Position numbers and translations under genes: made by a program. DNA of 64,000 nt from WHSO01 sp050485485. GTDB taxonomy: Bacteria; Pseudomonadota; Alphaproteobacteria; SMXQ01. Position 1 is the first letter of the stretch, and the number at the start of each line of letters is the position of its first letter. Below the pieces are notes generated by a model that did no database searches, had not been told where the DNA came from, and was given only the letters and a program-made list of their open reading frames with translations. Of the stretch, positions 50,757 through 59,173 are shown one piece after another. The DNA lies in NCBI GenBank assembly GCA_050485485.1, contig JBJHBM010000006.1, forward strand, positions 1-64,000, written 5' to 3'.

Positions 50757-52256
50757 TCATGCCCTGGCCTTGGACTTGCTCTCTTCCTCCCAACCCTCGG
50801 ACACGCTCTCGCGCACGATCACATTGGTGAACTGCCACGGGTCCGAGGTGTCCACGTTCTCCGGAAAAAGCCCGTCGTCGCGTCCCGCGAGCGGCGTCCA
50901 GTCGGTGTAGGCACCGATCACCGGCCCGAGATAGGGCATCTGCACCTCGAGACATCGGGCGAAATCGAGCTCGTCGGCCTCGACGATGCCGGCATCGGGA
51001 TTCTCCAGCGCCCAGATCATGCCCGCCAGCACGGCCGAGGTCACCTGCAGTCCGGTGGCGTTCTGGTTGGGCGCGATCTCGCGCGTCTCCTCGATCGAAA
51101 GTTGCGATCCAAACCAGTAGGCATTCTTCTCATGGCCGTAAAGCAGGACGCCCAACTCGTCGTTGCCGTCGACGATGTCAGCCTCGTCGAGGATGATCCA
51201 ATCCTCCTGCGGCTGCCACTGGCGACCGGCGAGCTCGTGCAACGAAAGCACTGCGTCGTCGCAAGGATGATAAGCGTAATGGCAAGTCGGCCGGTAAGTG
51301 ACCTTGCCCTTTTCGCGCACGGTAAAGTAGTCGGCGATCGAGATCGACTCGTTGTGGGTGACGAGGAAGCCGAGCTGCGACTGCGCGGTCGGCGTCCAGG
51401 AGCGCACGCGGGTCCCGGCACCGGGCCGCATCAGGTAAATGGCCGAGCCGCAGCCGTTATTGTGACGGCGGCCTTCCGGCGGCAGCGCCTTCTCATGGGT
51501 GCCCCAGCCGAGCTCGGACGGTTGCAGCCCTTCGGATATGAAGCCTTCCACCGACCAAGTGTTGACAAAGATACCACGCGGCTTCGGGTTCCGTGCGCGC
51601 TGGGTGTCGCGCTCGGCGATATGGATGCCCTTGACGCCGAGATTCCGCATCAGGCGGCCCCAGCCCTCGCGGTCAGCGGGCGTCTCCACCTTACGGCCCA
51701 TGTCCGCGGCGAGGTTGAGGAGCGCCTGCTTGACGAGCCAGGACACCATGCCGGGATTAGCACCGCTGCAACTCACCGCGGTCGGTCCTCCCGGACGGCG
51801 ACGACGCAGGTCCAGCAGCGTCTCGCGCAGCGCGTAGTTCGAGCGCTGCGCGACCGTAAGGTTCTTATCGGTGTAGTAGCCGAGCCAGGGCTCGATTACC
51901 GTATCGACGTAGAAGGAGTTCGTGTCCTTGCACAGTTCCATCATGGCGACGGAGGAGACGTCCACTGACAAGTTTACCACGAAAGCGCGGTCCGACCCCG
52001 CTGTGAGCAGGGGCGTGAGCAACTCGCGGTAGTTCTCCTTGGTGACCGCCTCCTTGATGAAGGTGATGCCTTCCACCTCCGCCATCTGGCGGTGGGTGTC
52101 GTCGGGATCGATGACCGTCATCTTGGAACGGTCGCAGCCAATATGCCTGAGGATCAGCGGGAGCGCGCCCCTACCGATGGAGCCGAAGCCGATCATCACG
52201 ACCGGTCCGTCGAACTCGGCGTGAATCGGCCATTCGGCGGGTATCTTGGCAACCAT
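50757..52256 (-). CDS. hss: Homospermidine synthase
   Basis: NAD-dependent synthesis of sym-homospermidine from two putrescines, 499 residues, of the saccharopine dehydrogenase superfamily. Rossmann start FDGPVVMIGFGSIGRGALPLILRHI, then MTVIDPDD, FVVNLSVDVSSVAMMELCKDTNSFYVDTVIEPWLGYY, and the active-site region CSGANPGMVSWLVKQALL. ATG with AAAGGAG upstream. It is the third gene of a minus-strand block with ornithine decarboxylase and an acetyltransferase: ornithine to putrescine to homospermidine, the major polyamine route in many alphaproteobacteria. The 47-bp gap to the acetyltransferase favours co-transcription. Confidence 0.96.
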   Translation of the reverse strand: MVAKIPAEWPIHAEFDGPVVMIGFGSIGRGALPLILRHIGCDRSKMTVIDPDDTHRQMAEVEGITFIKEAVTKENYRELLTPLLTAGSDRAFVVNLSVDVSSVAMMELCKDTNSFYVDTVIEPWLGYYTDKNLTVAQRSNYALRETLLDLRRRRPGGPTAVSCSGANPGMVSWLVKQALLNLAADMGRKVETPADREGWGRLMRNLGVKGIHIAERDTQRARNPKPRGIFVNTWSVEGFISEGLQPSELGWGTHEKALPPEGRRHNNGCGSAIYLMRPGAGTRVRSWTPTAQSQLGFLVTHNESISIADYFTVREKGKVTYRPTCHYAYHPCDDAVLSLHELAGRQWQPQEDWIILDEADIVDGNDELGVLLYGHEKNAYWFGSQLSIEETREIAPNQNATGLQVTSAVLAGMIWALENPDAGIVEADELDFARCLEVQMPYLGPVIGAYTDWTPLAGRDDGLFPENVDTSDPWQFTNVIVRESVSEGWEEESKSKARA

Positions 52257-52303
52257 GGAGAATGTCTCCTTTCGTCTCTATGCGGAAGGGGCTCAAGGAA
52301 CCG

Positions 52304-52912
52304 TCAGGCTGCGACGGCGGGAACCTCCGGCCAGTCGGCCAGTTCGGATAATGCAGCCGCGACAGCGGGCGCTGCGGGAGCCAAGGCGGGCACAACCGCG
52401 GGCAGCGGCACCACCTCCGGCAGGCCCGTGGGCACCACCATGCCGCGGCCTCCGATCAGCGCACCCGGCACCAACTCGCGGGCAAGGAAGCGCGCGCGCT
52501 CCACTGGTCCCGGCATCTCGAGCGCACCGGTAAAGCGGTCGGAGAACCCGAACCGGGCGTAATAGGGCGCGTCGCCCACCAGCAGCACGGCGCGATGGCC
52601 GCGCACTGCGGCATCGGCGACCGCCCGCTCCATCAGCAACCGGCCGATGCCCCGGCCCTGCAGCTCCGGCGCGACACCGAGCGGGCCCAGCAGCAGGGCG
52701 GGGCCCGCCGTGCCAGCATCGATGTGCCACAGCCGCACGGTCCCGACCAGCCTTGCGCCGTCGAGCGCCGCGAAGGAGAGCTCACCGGCCGGCAGGCGCC
52801 CGCGCCGGATCAGCTCGCACGTTTTGGCGAACCGATCCGGCCCGAAGCACCTGTCGAGCAGTGCCTCCCGGGGCACCACAAGGGCGTCCGTCTCGTTGAC
52901 GAGATGAATCAT
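52304..52912 (-). CDS. GNAT acetyltransferase, YhbS-like
   Basis: A 202-residue GNAT-fold protein. Acetyl-CoA loop in LGVAPELQGRGIGRLLMERAVADAA (Q/RxxGxG/A: QGRGIG) and VLLVGDAPYYARFGFS, typical of the YhbS subgroup. The last 40 residues are Ala/Pro-rich. Placed between ornithine decarboxylase (10 bp) and homospermidine synthase (47 bp), so an N-acetylation step on a polyamine or its precursor is a fair guess, though the YhbS group itself is broad. ATG at 52912 (MIHLVNETDAL). Confidence 0.88.
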   Translation of the reverse strand: MIHLVNETDALVVPREALLDRCFGPDRFAKTCELIRRGRLPAGELSFAALDGARLVGTVRLWHIDAGTAGPALLLGPLGVAPELQGRGIGRLLMERAVADAAVRGHRAVLLVGDAPYYARFGFSDRFTGALEMPGPVERARFLARELVPGALIGGRGMVVPTGLPEVVPLPAVVPALAPAAPAVAAALSELADWPEVPAVAA

Positions 52913-52922
52913 CGTCCCGTCC

Positions 52923-54056
52923 TCAGATGACGTAGGCCTGGAGCGGCGCGAAGCCGTTGAACGCCACCGACGCATAGGTCGTCGTGTAGGCGCCGGTCGC
53001 CTCGATCAGCAGCTCGTCGCCGATCTCGAGCGAAATCGGCAGCGGATAGGGAGTCTTCTCATAGAGAACATCCATCGAATCGCAAGTCGGGCCCGCAAGC
53101 ACGCACGGCTCTGTCCGGTCCCCGTCCCGGGGCGTGCGGATCGGGTAGCGGATTGCCTCGTCCATGGTTTCGGCGAGGCCGCCGAACTTGCCGATGTCGA
53201 GATAGACCCAGCGCATCGGATCGTTCTCCGACTTGCGCGAGATCAGCACCACCTCGGTCTTGATGACGCCGGCATCGCCGACCATCGCGCGGCCCGGCTC
53301 GATGATGGTCTCCGGGATGCGGTTGCCGAAGTGGCGGCGCAAAGCACCGAAGATCGCCTGGGCGTAGGTCCCCACGCCCGGGACGTCCTTGAGGTAGCGG
53401 GTCGGGAAACCGCCGCCGAGATTGACCATCTGCAGGCGGATGCGCTTGCGCGCGAGCGCCTTGAAAGTCCAGGAAGCATCCGCAAGGGCGCGATCCCAGG
53501 CGTCCGGGTCGGGCTGCTGGGAGCCGACGTGGAACGACAGGCCGAACGGCACCAGGCCAAGGTTGCGGGCGTGCTCCATCACCTTCACCGCGAGCTCGCG
53601 GCGGCAACCGAACTTGCGGCTGAGCGGCCACTCGGCGCCCGCGCCGTCGGTGAGCACGCGGCAGAACACGCGCGCGCCGGGGGCTTGGCGCGCGATCTTC
53701 TCCACCTCCTCGTGGCAATCGACCGCGAACAGGTCCACGCCCATCCGGAAGGCCGCCGCAATATCGCGCTCCTTCTTGATGGTATTGCCGTAGGAGATGC
53801 GTTCGGGCGTGGCGCCGGCGTCCAGCACCATGCGGATTTCGTTGACCGAGGCCGTGTCGAAGCACGAGCCCAGCTCGACCAACAGGCGCAGAATCTCGGG
53901 CGCGGGATTTGCCTTCACCGCGTAGTAGATGCGCGTCTCCGGCAGACTCCGCGCGAAGCTTTCGTAATTCTGCCGCACCACGTCAAGGTCGACCACAAGG
54001 CAGGGGCCTTCGGGCCGCGCCTTGGCAAGGAAGTCGAGGATGCGCTGTGTCGCCAT
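52923..54056 (-). CDS. Ornithine decarboxylase, fold type III (alanine racemase-like barrel)
   Basis: PLP-dependent decarboxylase making putrescine from ornithine, 377 residues of the eukaryotic-like group IV family. The PLP lysine is in TRIYYAVKANPAPE (Lys48), with SYGNTIKKERDI, LSFHVGSQQPDPDAW, VNLGGGFPT, the PLP phosphate loop IIEPGRAMVGD, and the active-site Cys region LAGPTCDSMDVLYE. Lysine/ornithine dual specificity is possible. ATG at 54056 with GGAG 9 bases upstream; the frame stays open upstream to 54245 but that part is leader. First gene of the polyamine block; a long structured leader precedes it, consistent with RNA-level control. Confidence 0.95.
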   Translation of the reverse strand: MATQRILDFLAKARPEGPCLVVDLDVVRQNYESFARSLPETRIYYAVKANPAPEILRLLVELGSCFDTASVNEIRMVLDAGATPERISYGNTIKKERDIAAAFRMGVDLFAVDCHEEVEKIARQAPGARVFCRVLTDGAGAEWPLSRKFGCRRELAVKVMEHARNLGLVPFGLSFHVGSQQPDPDAWDRALADASWTFKALARKRIRLQMVNLGGGFPTRYLKDVPGVGTYAQAIFGALRRHFGNRIPETIIEPGRAMVGDAGVIKTEVVLISRKSENDPMRWVYLDIGKFGGLAETMDEAIRYPIRTPRDGDRTEPCVLAGPTCDSMDVLYEKTPYPLPISLEIGDELLIEATGAYTTTYASVAFNGFAPLQAYVI

Positions 54057-54079
54057 CGCTTCGTCTCCAATCCCAAAAC

Positions 54080-54320
54080 AGTTGCCTCGCCGGTGTCCCT
54101 CTCCTCGGGAGGGCGCGGTGGAAACGCCATTCCCGCGGGGTGGGACCCGCACTGTTCCCGGGACTAGGACCTTTGGAAGGCCGTCGACCCGGAGTGTGTC
54201 TGCCTTAGATTGGATCGGGAGACCCCCGGTCCGCACATGGGGCAAGGATGGTGTGCCTCTTCAGTGTCGCCGGTCTTTGGACAACCGACTGAGACCAAAA
54301 AAGCCCGCACCGTCGTTGCT
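54080..54320 (-). ncRNA. Candidate speF-type leader RNA of ornithine decarboxylase
   Basis: The minus-strand leader of the decarboxylase gene is unusually long and structured. Stem candidates include GGCCTTCCAAAGGTCC, GTCCCGGGAAC and the CCCACCCCGCGGG region. An internal CTAAGGCAGACACACTCC stretch and a GCGGGCTTTTTTGG segment also stand out. Rfam describes a speF leader element upstream of this gene type in alphaproteobacteria; position, strand and length fit, but I cannot run the covariance model. Boundaries are rough. Confidence 0.45.
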
Positions 54321-54625
54321 TTAAGGTGCCTCACCAGCCTGGGAAGGATTGGGCGGTGGTTGGAGCACCCACGGGCACGTGCGACTTAGGGCAAGCCCGC
54401 AGATACGGCTTTTGCCCCCGGATATCAAGGGAAAATTGAAGCCCGGATCAAAAAATCGCACGGTTTTCGATCACCCGGCCGGACCTGGGCGGGCGCAGCG
54501 GGGGGTGCGGCCTGTCTCAGTTCCCGGCGCCCTCTCCCGCGAGGCCCCGGTCACAGCAGGAACCGCCCCGGCGGGCAGGCGTTAGTCAAGAAATATGCCC
54601 AAGACAACGTATCGAGGAGACCGCC
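54321..54625. other. Intergenic stretch between the leader region and the lipoprotein gene
   Basis: About 305 bp without a gene. It should contain the divergent promoters: an AT-rich patch TATCAAGGGAAAATTGAAG (54422-54440) and GTTAGTCAAGAAATATGCCCAAG (54580-54603), the latter about 30 bases before the lipoprotein ATG. Nothing else recognisable. Confidence 0.5.
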
Positions 54626-55123
54626 ATGGTTTCGCTCAAGAGCCTGCCCCTCCACCTGGCTCCGACGAAATGCCGCGCTCTTTTCACTGGGGCCCTCGCG
54701 GCCGTCGCTGCGGCGGGGATAGCTGCCTGCGCACCCACTACCATGCCGCCGGAGCAGGTCGAAGCTACGCCCCCCAAGGTCAGCTATACCTACGGCTCGG
54801 ATGCCGACCTCGTGGAGGCCAATCGCAAGGCCCAGGACTACTGCAACCGCTATTCCGCGCTTCCCGGCATCGACGGATCCATTATCGAGAATGAGGACGG
54901 TACGAGAACCGTCACCTTCCGCTGCCAGCAGACGGCGGAGTTCGCTCCCGTCGCCGGCCCTTCGCAGCCGATGCATTTCACCTATCGCACCGATGCCGAG
55001 TTGCTCCGCGCGATTCAGGAGGCCGACACCCACTGCAGGCACAATGGAAGGAGCGCCTCGACCAACGTCTCCACCAATCCTGACGGCACCAAGAGCATGA
55101 CGTTCCAGTGCGTCACACCCTAG
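54626..55123 (+). CDS. Exported protein with an internally duplicated ~50-residue Cys-pair module
   Basis: A 165-residue protein with an N-terminal signal and a lipobox-like AGIAAC (Cys about residue 35). The mature part is a tandem duplication: VSYTYGSDADLVEANRKAQDYCNRY ... ENEDGTRTVTFRCQQ (about 51-101) and MHFTYRTDAELLRAIQEADTHCRHN ... TNPDGTKSMTFQCVT (about 112-164). Each copy has the order strand, helix with one Cys, hairpin ending in a second Cys, so each probably forms one disulfide. Function unknown; a small envelope binding module is likely. ATG with GAGGAG upstream. Confidence 0.78.
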   Translation: MVSLKSLPLHLAPTKCRALFTGALAAVAAAGIAACAPTTMPPEQVEATPPKVSYTYGSDADLVEANRKAQDYCNRYSALPGIDGSIIENEDGTRTVTFRCQQTAEFAPVAGPSQPMHFTYRTDAELLRAIQEADTHCRHNGRSASTNVSTNPDGTKSMTFQCVTP

Positions 55124-55183
55124 CACCCCAAAGCCGGGCGCACGATATCGGCACCCGCTGCGCGCGGGATGGAGGGCGCGCCT

Positions 55184-55669
55184 TCAGTCGCGGAAATTGA
55201 CGTATTGAAGCGGTTGAGTAAGACCGAGGGCCTTTATCACGGCGACGGCCTCCTGCAGGTCGTCGCGTTTCTTTCCTGAAACGCGCAACTCGTCGCCCTG
55301 GATCGCGACCTGGACCTTGAGTTTCGAATCCTTGACCGCCCGAACGATCTTCTGGGCAAGCTCCCTGTCGATGCCCTGCTTGATGTCGACCGCTTGGCGC
55401 AGCGTGCCGCCCGAGGCAGCTTCGGGCTTCTGGAATTCGAAAGCGCCGACATCCACCTTACGCCGCGCAAGATAGCCCTTGAGCAGTTCCTGAACCTGCT
55501 TCAGCTTCATGTCGTCGTCGGCACGCAAAACGATGGCTTGGTCGGCGCGTTCGATCCCGCATTGGGTACCCTTGAAATCGAAACGCGTGCCGATCTCGCG
55601 CATTGCTCCCTGAATCGCGTTATCCACTTCCGGAAGCTCGGTGCGGGAAACGACGTCGAAGCTCGGCAT
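55184..55669 (-). CDS. yajQ: YajQ-family nucleotide-binding protein
   Basis: A 161-residue cytosolic protein of the YajQ/UPF0234 family: MPSFDVVSRTELPEVDNAIQGAMREIGTRFDFKGTQ, KQVQELLKGYLARRKVDVGAF, QKIVRAVKDSKLKVQVAIQGDELRVSGKKRDDLQ, and the terminal PLQYVNFRD are all conserved. Members bind nucleotides, and in Xanthomonas a YajQ protein acts as a c-di-GMP effector. Monocistronic and divergent from greB (114 bp gap). Normal length and no anomalies. Confidence 0.96.
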   Translation of the reverse strand: MPSFDVVSRTELPEVDNAIQGAMREIGTRFDFKGTQCGIERADQAIVLRADDDMKLKQVQELLKGYLARRKVDVGAFEFQKPEAASGGTLRQAVDIKQGIDRELAQKIVRAVKDSKLKVQVAIQGDELRVSGKKRDDLQEAVAVIKALGLTQPLQYVNFRD

Positions 55670-55783
55670 GGGAATCTCCTTGGCTCTGTCGGTCCAGGAC
55701 GAAGTGGGTTACGGGGTCCCGCCGGGGTAGGACTTTGATATAATCCGGCCGCGCAGCAATTTCGAGGACGTTCGCATCCCCTC

Positions 55784-56338
55784 ATGAGCAAGGCTTTTAC
55801 CCGCGAGGATGACGCCACCGGCGTCGAACCGGCGCCCGGGCACGAATCCGTCTTGCCGCGTGGCGTGAAGAACTACATCACGCCCGAGGGATTTCGGCGG
55901 TTGCAGGATGAATTGCGCCATCTCACCCAAGTCGAGCGTCCCAAGATCGTGGAGATCGTCGCCTGGGCGGCCGGCAACGGCGACCGCTCCGAGAACGGCG
56001 ATTATCTTTTCGGGAAGCGCCGCCTTGCCGAGATCGACCGCCGCACCCGCTTCCTGCGCAAACGGCTCGAGATCTCCGAGGTCGTGGATCCCGCCCGGCA
56101 GACCGACCACAACAGCGTGCGGTTCGGCGCCACCGTGAGCTATGCCGATGGGCGCGGACGCGAACGCAAGGTCCGCATCGTCGGCGTCGACGAAGCCCGC
56201 CTGGAAGCCGGCGAAATTAGCTGGGTGTCTCCGGTCGCGCGTGCCCTTCTCAAGGCACGCGAAGGCGATACCGTCCAATTACGCACTCCAGCGGGCAACG
56301 AACGCCTCGAAATCCTGGAAATCACCTATGAGGATTGA
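55784..56338 (+). CDS. greB: Transcription elongation factor GreB
   Basis: Cleavage factor that rescues backtracked RNA polymerase, 184 residues. N-terminal coiled coil starts at NYITPEGFRRLQDELRHLTQVERPKIVEIVAWAAGNGDRSENGDYLFGKRRLAEIDRRTRFLRKRLE, whose tip has the acidic GDRSENGDY loop and the GreB-type basic patch (GKRRL). C-terminal FKBP-like domain from about residue 110 (VSYADGRGRERKVRIVGVDEARLEAGEISWVSPVARALLKAREGD). An N-terminal extension of about 25 residues precedes the coiled coil. Divergent from yajQ. Confidence 0.94.
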   Translation: MSKAFTREDDATGVEPAPGHESVLPRGVKNYITPEGFRRLQDELRHLTQVERPKIVEIVAWAAGNGDRSENGDYLFGKRRLAEIDRRTRFLRKRLEISEVVDPARQTDHNSVRFGATVSYADGRGRERKVRIVGVDEARLEAGEISWVSPVARALLKAREGDTVQLRTPAGNERLEILEITYED

Positions 56339-56396
56339 CGCTCATGCCTGATGCTCCCACTGTTGCCATACTACCATCGCTTGCCGGGAAAGCTTG

Positions 56397-57002
56397 ATGA
56401 CATCGTGCCGGATCCGTTTCGCAGTTCCGCTCATCGCACTCTCAGCTTTCCCCTTTTCTTCGGCTGCCACCGGCATTCCCGTCTCACCGTCCGCCTACGT
56501 CACGCTGGTCTACGGAGCCGGCACAGAACGCGATTTCAGCGAGTTATTGACGCGCCCTTTTGCCCCGGCCCCGACCGCCGACCGTATCGCGCTCATAGCG
56601 GTCGGCCGTGAGTTCCATCGCGTCCTGGACCGCAGGCTAGGCTTCGAGGCGGAGGCCATCTACGCCTACCATTGGCCGGACGGGAATTTTCACGAGTTCG
56701 GCCTCGCGCTCAACGTGCGCTGGCACGATTTTCCCTGGAACGCCCATGTGCCAACCACTTTCGCGATCGGGGTCGGGCCAAGCTATGTCACCAAGGTGCC
56801 GCCACTCGAATCCAGGCGTGAACGCACCTCCCAGGTCCTCAACCAGTTCAACCTCGAAATGACGGCCGACATCACCGACGATCCCAACCTCGCCCTGGTC
56901 GCAAGGCTGCAGCACCGCAGCGGCGTCTTCGGCCTCATCAACGGTGTCCATGGCGGCTCCGATTACCTTACGCTGGGTCTCAAGTGGCGGTTCGGCGGCT
57001 GA
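56397..57002 (+). CDS. PagL-like lipid A deacylase family outer-membrane barrel protein
   Basis: A 201-residue exported protein with a signal sequence to about residue 24 and alternating beta strands ending in an aromatic C-terminus (YLTLGLKWRFGG), as in small outer-membrane barrels. The segment ARLQHRSGVFGLINGVHGGSDYLTLGL carries the H-x-S pair and the GxxNxGxN-like block of PagL 3-O-deacylases. If active it would trim lipid A in the outer membrane. ATG at 56397, one codon after a TTG. A generic barrel protein is the alternative. Confidence 0.7.
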   Translation: MTSCRIRFAVPLIALSAFPFSSAATGIPVSPSAYVTLVYGAGTERDFSELLTRPFAPAPTADRIALIAVGREFHRVLDRRLGFEAEAIYAYHWPDGNFHEFGLALNVRWHDFPWNAHVPTTFAIGVGPSYVTKVPPLESRRERTSQVLNQFNLEMTADITDDPNLALVARLQHRSGVFGLINGVHGGSDYLTLGLKWRFGG

Positions 57003-57043
57003 TGCCCCGCAGCAACGAAAAACGCGAAACATAAGGAGAATCC

Positions 57044-57835
57044 ATGTCCCGCTGGCTGCGCTTCACACATGACGGCGAGGAAGGCTTCGGCAGGCTCGAC
57101 GACGGAGAAGGCGCCGAGAGGGTCGTCGTCCATGAAGGTGACATGTTCGACGCTCCGCATCCGACGGGCACCGTCCTGTCGCTGACGGAGGTTGCCCTGC
57201 TGCCGCCTGTCCAGCCGGGTAAACTGGTGGCACTCTGGAACAATTCCAAGAGTCTCGCGGAGAAGCAAGGCCTCGCCACCCCCGATCACCCGCTCTACTT
57301 CGTCAAGACTCCCAACAGCTATGCCGCTCCTGGCACGCAAATCCGCAAGCCTACGAGCTATGACGGACGTGTAATCTTCGAGGCTGAGCTCGGCATCGTC
57401 ATCGGACGGCCCTGCAGCGGCGTGAGCGAAGCGGAGGCCGGGAACCATATCTTCGGCTATACCTGCGTCAACGACGTGACCGCGCTCGAACTGATCCAGT
57501 CCGACCCAAGCTTTCCGCAGTGGGTCCGCGCCAAGAGCTTCGACACCTTCGCGCCGTTCGGGCCCTGGATCGCCACCCGGATAGACGCCGACACACTCTC
57601 GGGGGCACGTGTTCGCGCCGAGCTGCAGGGACGCGAACGCCAGAACTATCCTGTGAGTGACTTGGTGTTCGGCCCTACCCGACTGGTGAGCCTAGTTTCC
57701 CGCGACATGACATTGATGCCGGGCGACGTCATCTCGTGCGGCACCGGACCGGGTGCCGTGCCGATGCGCCCCGGCATGCGCATCGACGTCGTGATCGACG
57801 GTATCGGCCGCCTCAGCAACGAATACGTGGCCTAG
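57044..57835 (+). CDS. Fumarylacetoacetate hydrolase family protein
   Basis: A 263-residue FAH-fold enzyme (5-carboxymethyl-2-hydroxymuconate isomerase/acylpyruvase-type). Metal-binding motif: EAELGIVIG (E-x-E) with a downstream Asp in NDVTALELIQ. Other core parts: KLVALWNNSKSLAEKQG, FVKTPNSYAAPG, RAKSFDTFAPFGPWI, and the terminal PGDVISCGTGPGAVPMRPG. Such enzymes hydrolyse or decarboxylate ring-cleavage products of aromatic acids. ATG with AAGGAGAA upstream. Sits 41 bp after the barrel protein; not obviously in a wider operon. Substrate unknown. Confidence 0.94.
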   Translation: MSRWLRFTHDGEEGFGRLDDGEGAERVVVHEGDMFDAPHPTGTVLSLTEVALLPPVQPGKLVALWNNSKSLAEKQGLATPDHPLYFVKTPNSYAAPGTQIRKPTSYDGRVIFEAELGIVIGRPCSGVSEAEAGNHIFGYTCVNDVTALELIQSDPSFPQWVRAKSFDTFAPFGPWIATRIDADTLSGARVRAELQGRERQNYPVSDLVFGPTRLVSLVSRDMTLMPGDVISCGTGPGAVPMRPGMRIDVVIDGIGRLSNEYVA

Positions 57836-57877
57836 CCGCAGGCGGGCCCAGCGAGCCCGCCCCGGCCACAGGCCTTA

Positions 57878-58693
57878 TTATTTCCGGGTCGCCGACCAGC
57901 TCGTCCCGCCTTGCGTGCCCTTCATCGTATTGCCTTCGACCGTCCCGACGTAACGGATGCCATCAACGGTGAACGAAATTTCGGCACCCCTCATGCGTGC
58001 GCGGGAGATGCTGGACGAGCCCAGCGTGCCGCTCAGCATCTGGAATCTCTGGTTGAGCGCCAGGTCGCTATTGCCGAGCCGCCAAGTGCCTTCGACTTTC
58101 GCCGGCACGATCCAGAGCAGCGCGGTACACCAGCTCCGGCAATCCTCGATGGTGTCCGTCTCGTCGGCGCTCCACTCGCCCATCGTGAACGTGTTGGAAA
58201 CGATGCGCGTACCGGGACGAAGATCGAGGATGGTCGGCCGCAGGCGCTCGTTGATGGACTGCAGCAGGAACATCGTGATGACGGTGGCCCTGGAGAAGTC
58301 ACTCTCGAACAGATCGGCCTTCTCGAAGGTGGCTCGGTCGGCGACGCCGGCTTCCGCGGCACGCACCTTGGCCAGTTCCACCATGTCGGCGTTGTATTCG
58401 ATCCCGTGCGCCTTGAGGCCGCGCCGGGCCGCGGCGATCACGGTACGACCGTCCCCCGCGCCGAGATCGATCAGATAGTCGTCGGGCGTGACCCTGGCGA
58501 TGTCCAGCATCTTCTGGACGAGCGCCTCGCCCGTCGGCACCCACACGACATCCTTACCGGGCTGGCCGACCTCTGGCTCGTAGGCCTGCGGCTGCGTCTG
58601 CGCCGCCGCGACCGACGACAATACAAGGGCGCAGGACAGCAGCGCTGCCGCTCCTATGGACCGGAATGTCTGTAAATGAAGGAAGGGACCCAT
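57878..58693 (-). CDS. Exported class I SAM-dependent methyltransferase-like protein
   Basis: A 271-residue protein that starts with a clear signal sequence (SIGAAALLSCALVLSSVAAAQ, cleavage near residue 32), then DVVWVPTGEALVQKMLDIARVTPDDYLIDLGAGDGRTVIAAARRGLKAHGIEYNADMVELAKVRA, an intact SAM-binding motif I plus acidic motif II. The C-terminal third is a beta-rich extension. SAM is not expected in the periplasm, so either the leader acts as a membrane anchor with unusual topology, or the fold has a non-methyltransferase role. ATG at 58693 with AGGAG 6 bases upstream; earlier starts are possible but unsupported. Confidence 0.85.
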   Translation of the reverse strand: MGPFLHLQTFRSIGAAALLSCALVLSSVAAAQTQPQAYEPEVGQPGKDVVWVPTGEALVQKMLDIARVTPDDYLIDLGAGDGRTVIAAARRGLKAHGIEYNADMVELAKVRAAEAGVADRATFEKADLFESDFSRATVITMFLLQSINERLRPTILDLRPGTRIVSNTFTMGEWSADETDTIEDCRSWCTALLWIVPAKVEGTWRLGNSDLALNQRFQMLSGTLGSSSISRARMRGAEISFTVDGIRYVGTVEGNTMKGTQGGTSWSATRK

Positions 58694-58834
58694 GACGTGC
58701 TCCTGCTCGGAAATTTTTGCAGCGCACAGTTTCTTCGTTCGGCGCACGCCCGTCATCTGAATCTTTTTCACAAAAAGGAGAGGCGGCCCGGCGGCGGCCC
58801 CCACGCGCAGGCTGGACATAACGGGCAATGGAAA

Positions 58835-58910
58835 TGGCGTCCCCTAGGGGATTCGAACCCCTGTTGCCGCCGTGAGAGGGCGGTGTCCTAGGCCACTAGA
58901 CGAAGGGGAC
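58835..58910 (-). tRNA. tRNA-Glu (anticodon CTC), CCA encoded
   Basis: Minus-strand cloverleaf: acceptor GTCCCCT/AGGGGAC, D arm TCGTCTAGTGGCCTAGGACA, anticodon stem CCGCC-CTCTCAC-GGCGG giving CTC (Glu), T arm AGGGGTTCGAATCCCCT, discriminator G and a genomically encoded CCA. Complete and regular. No integrase or repeat of its 3' end is visible nearby. Confidence 0.97.
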
Positions 58911-59173
58911 CCGGGTACCCCGCCTAACGCTTGGCGCGGCGGGAGGCCGCATATCTAGCCTCTCGGCCGTCCGCGATCAAGGCCCATCGCCCCGACCATC
59001 CCTCTCCCCGGCCCGAGTATGGTGAAACCCCCAGTTTCGCGAGGTTCCGGCAGCCCCCTAGATCGGCGGTTGACCCATGGGGTCAGGCTGCTAGCATCCC
59101 CGGCGAACGAGAACGCGGCGCATAACAACCCGGTCCCGACCGCGCGGTTCCCATAACAGGATGGAGGTTTCAC

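Noticed and set aside
58835..58910. tRNA-Glu as an integration site
   Set aside because: No integrase, flanking 3'-end duplication or foreign composition next to it.
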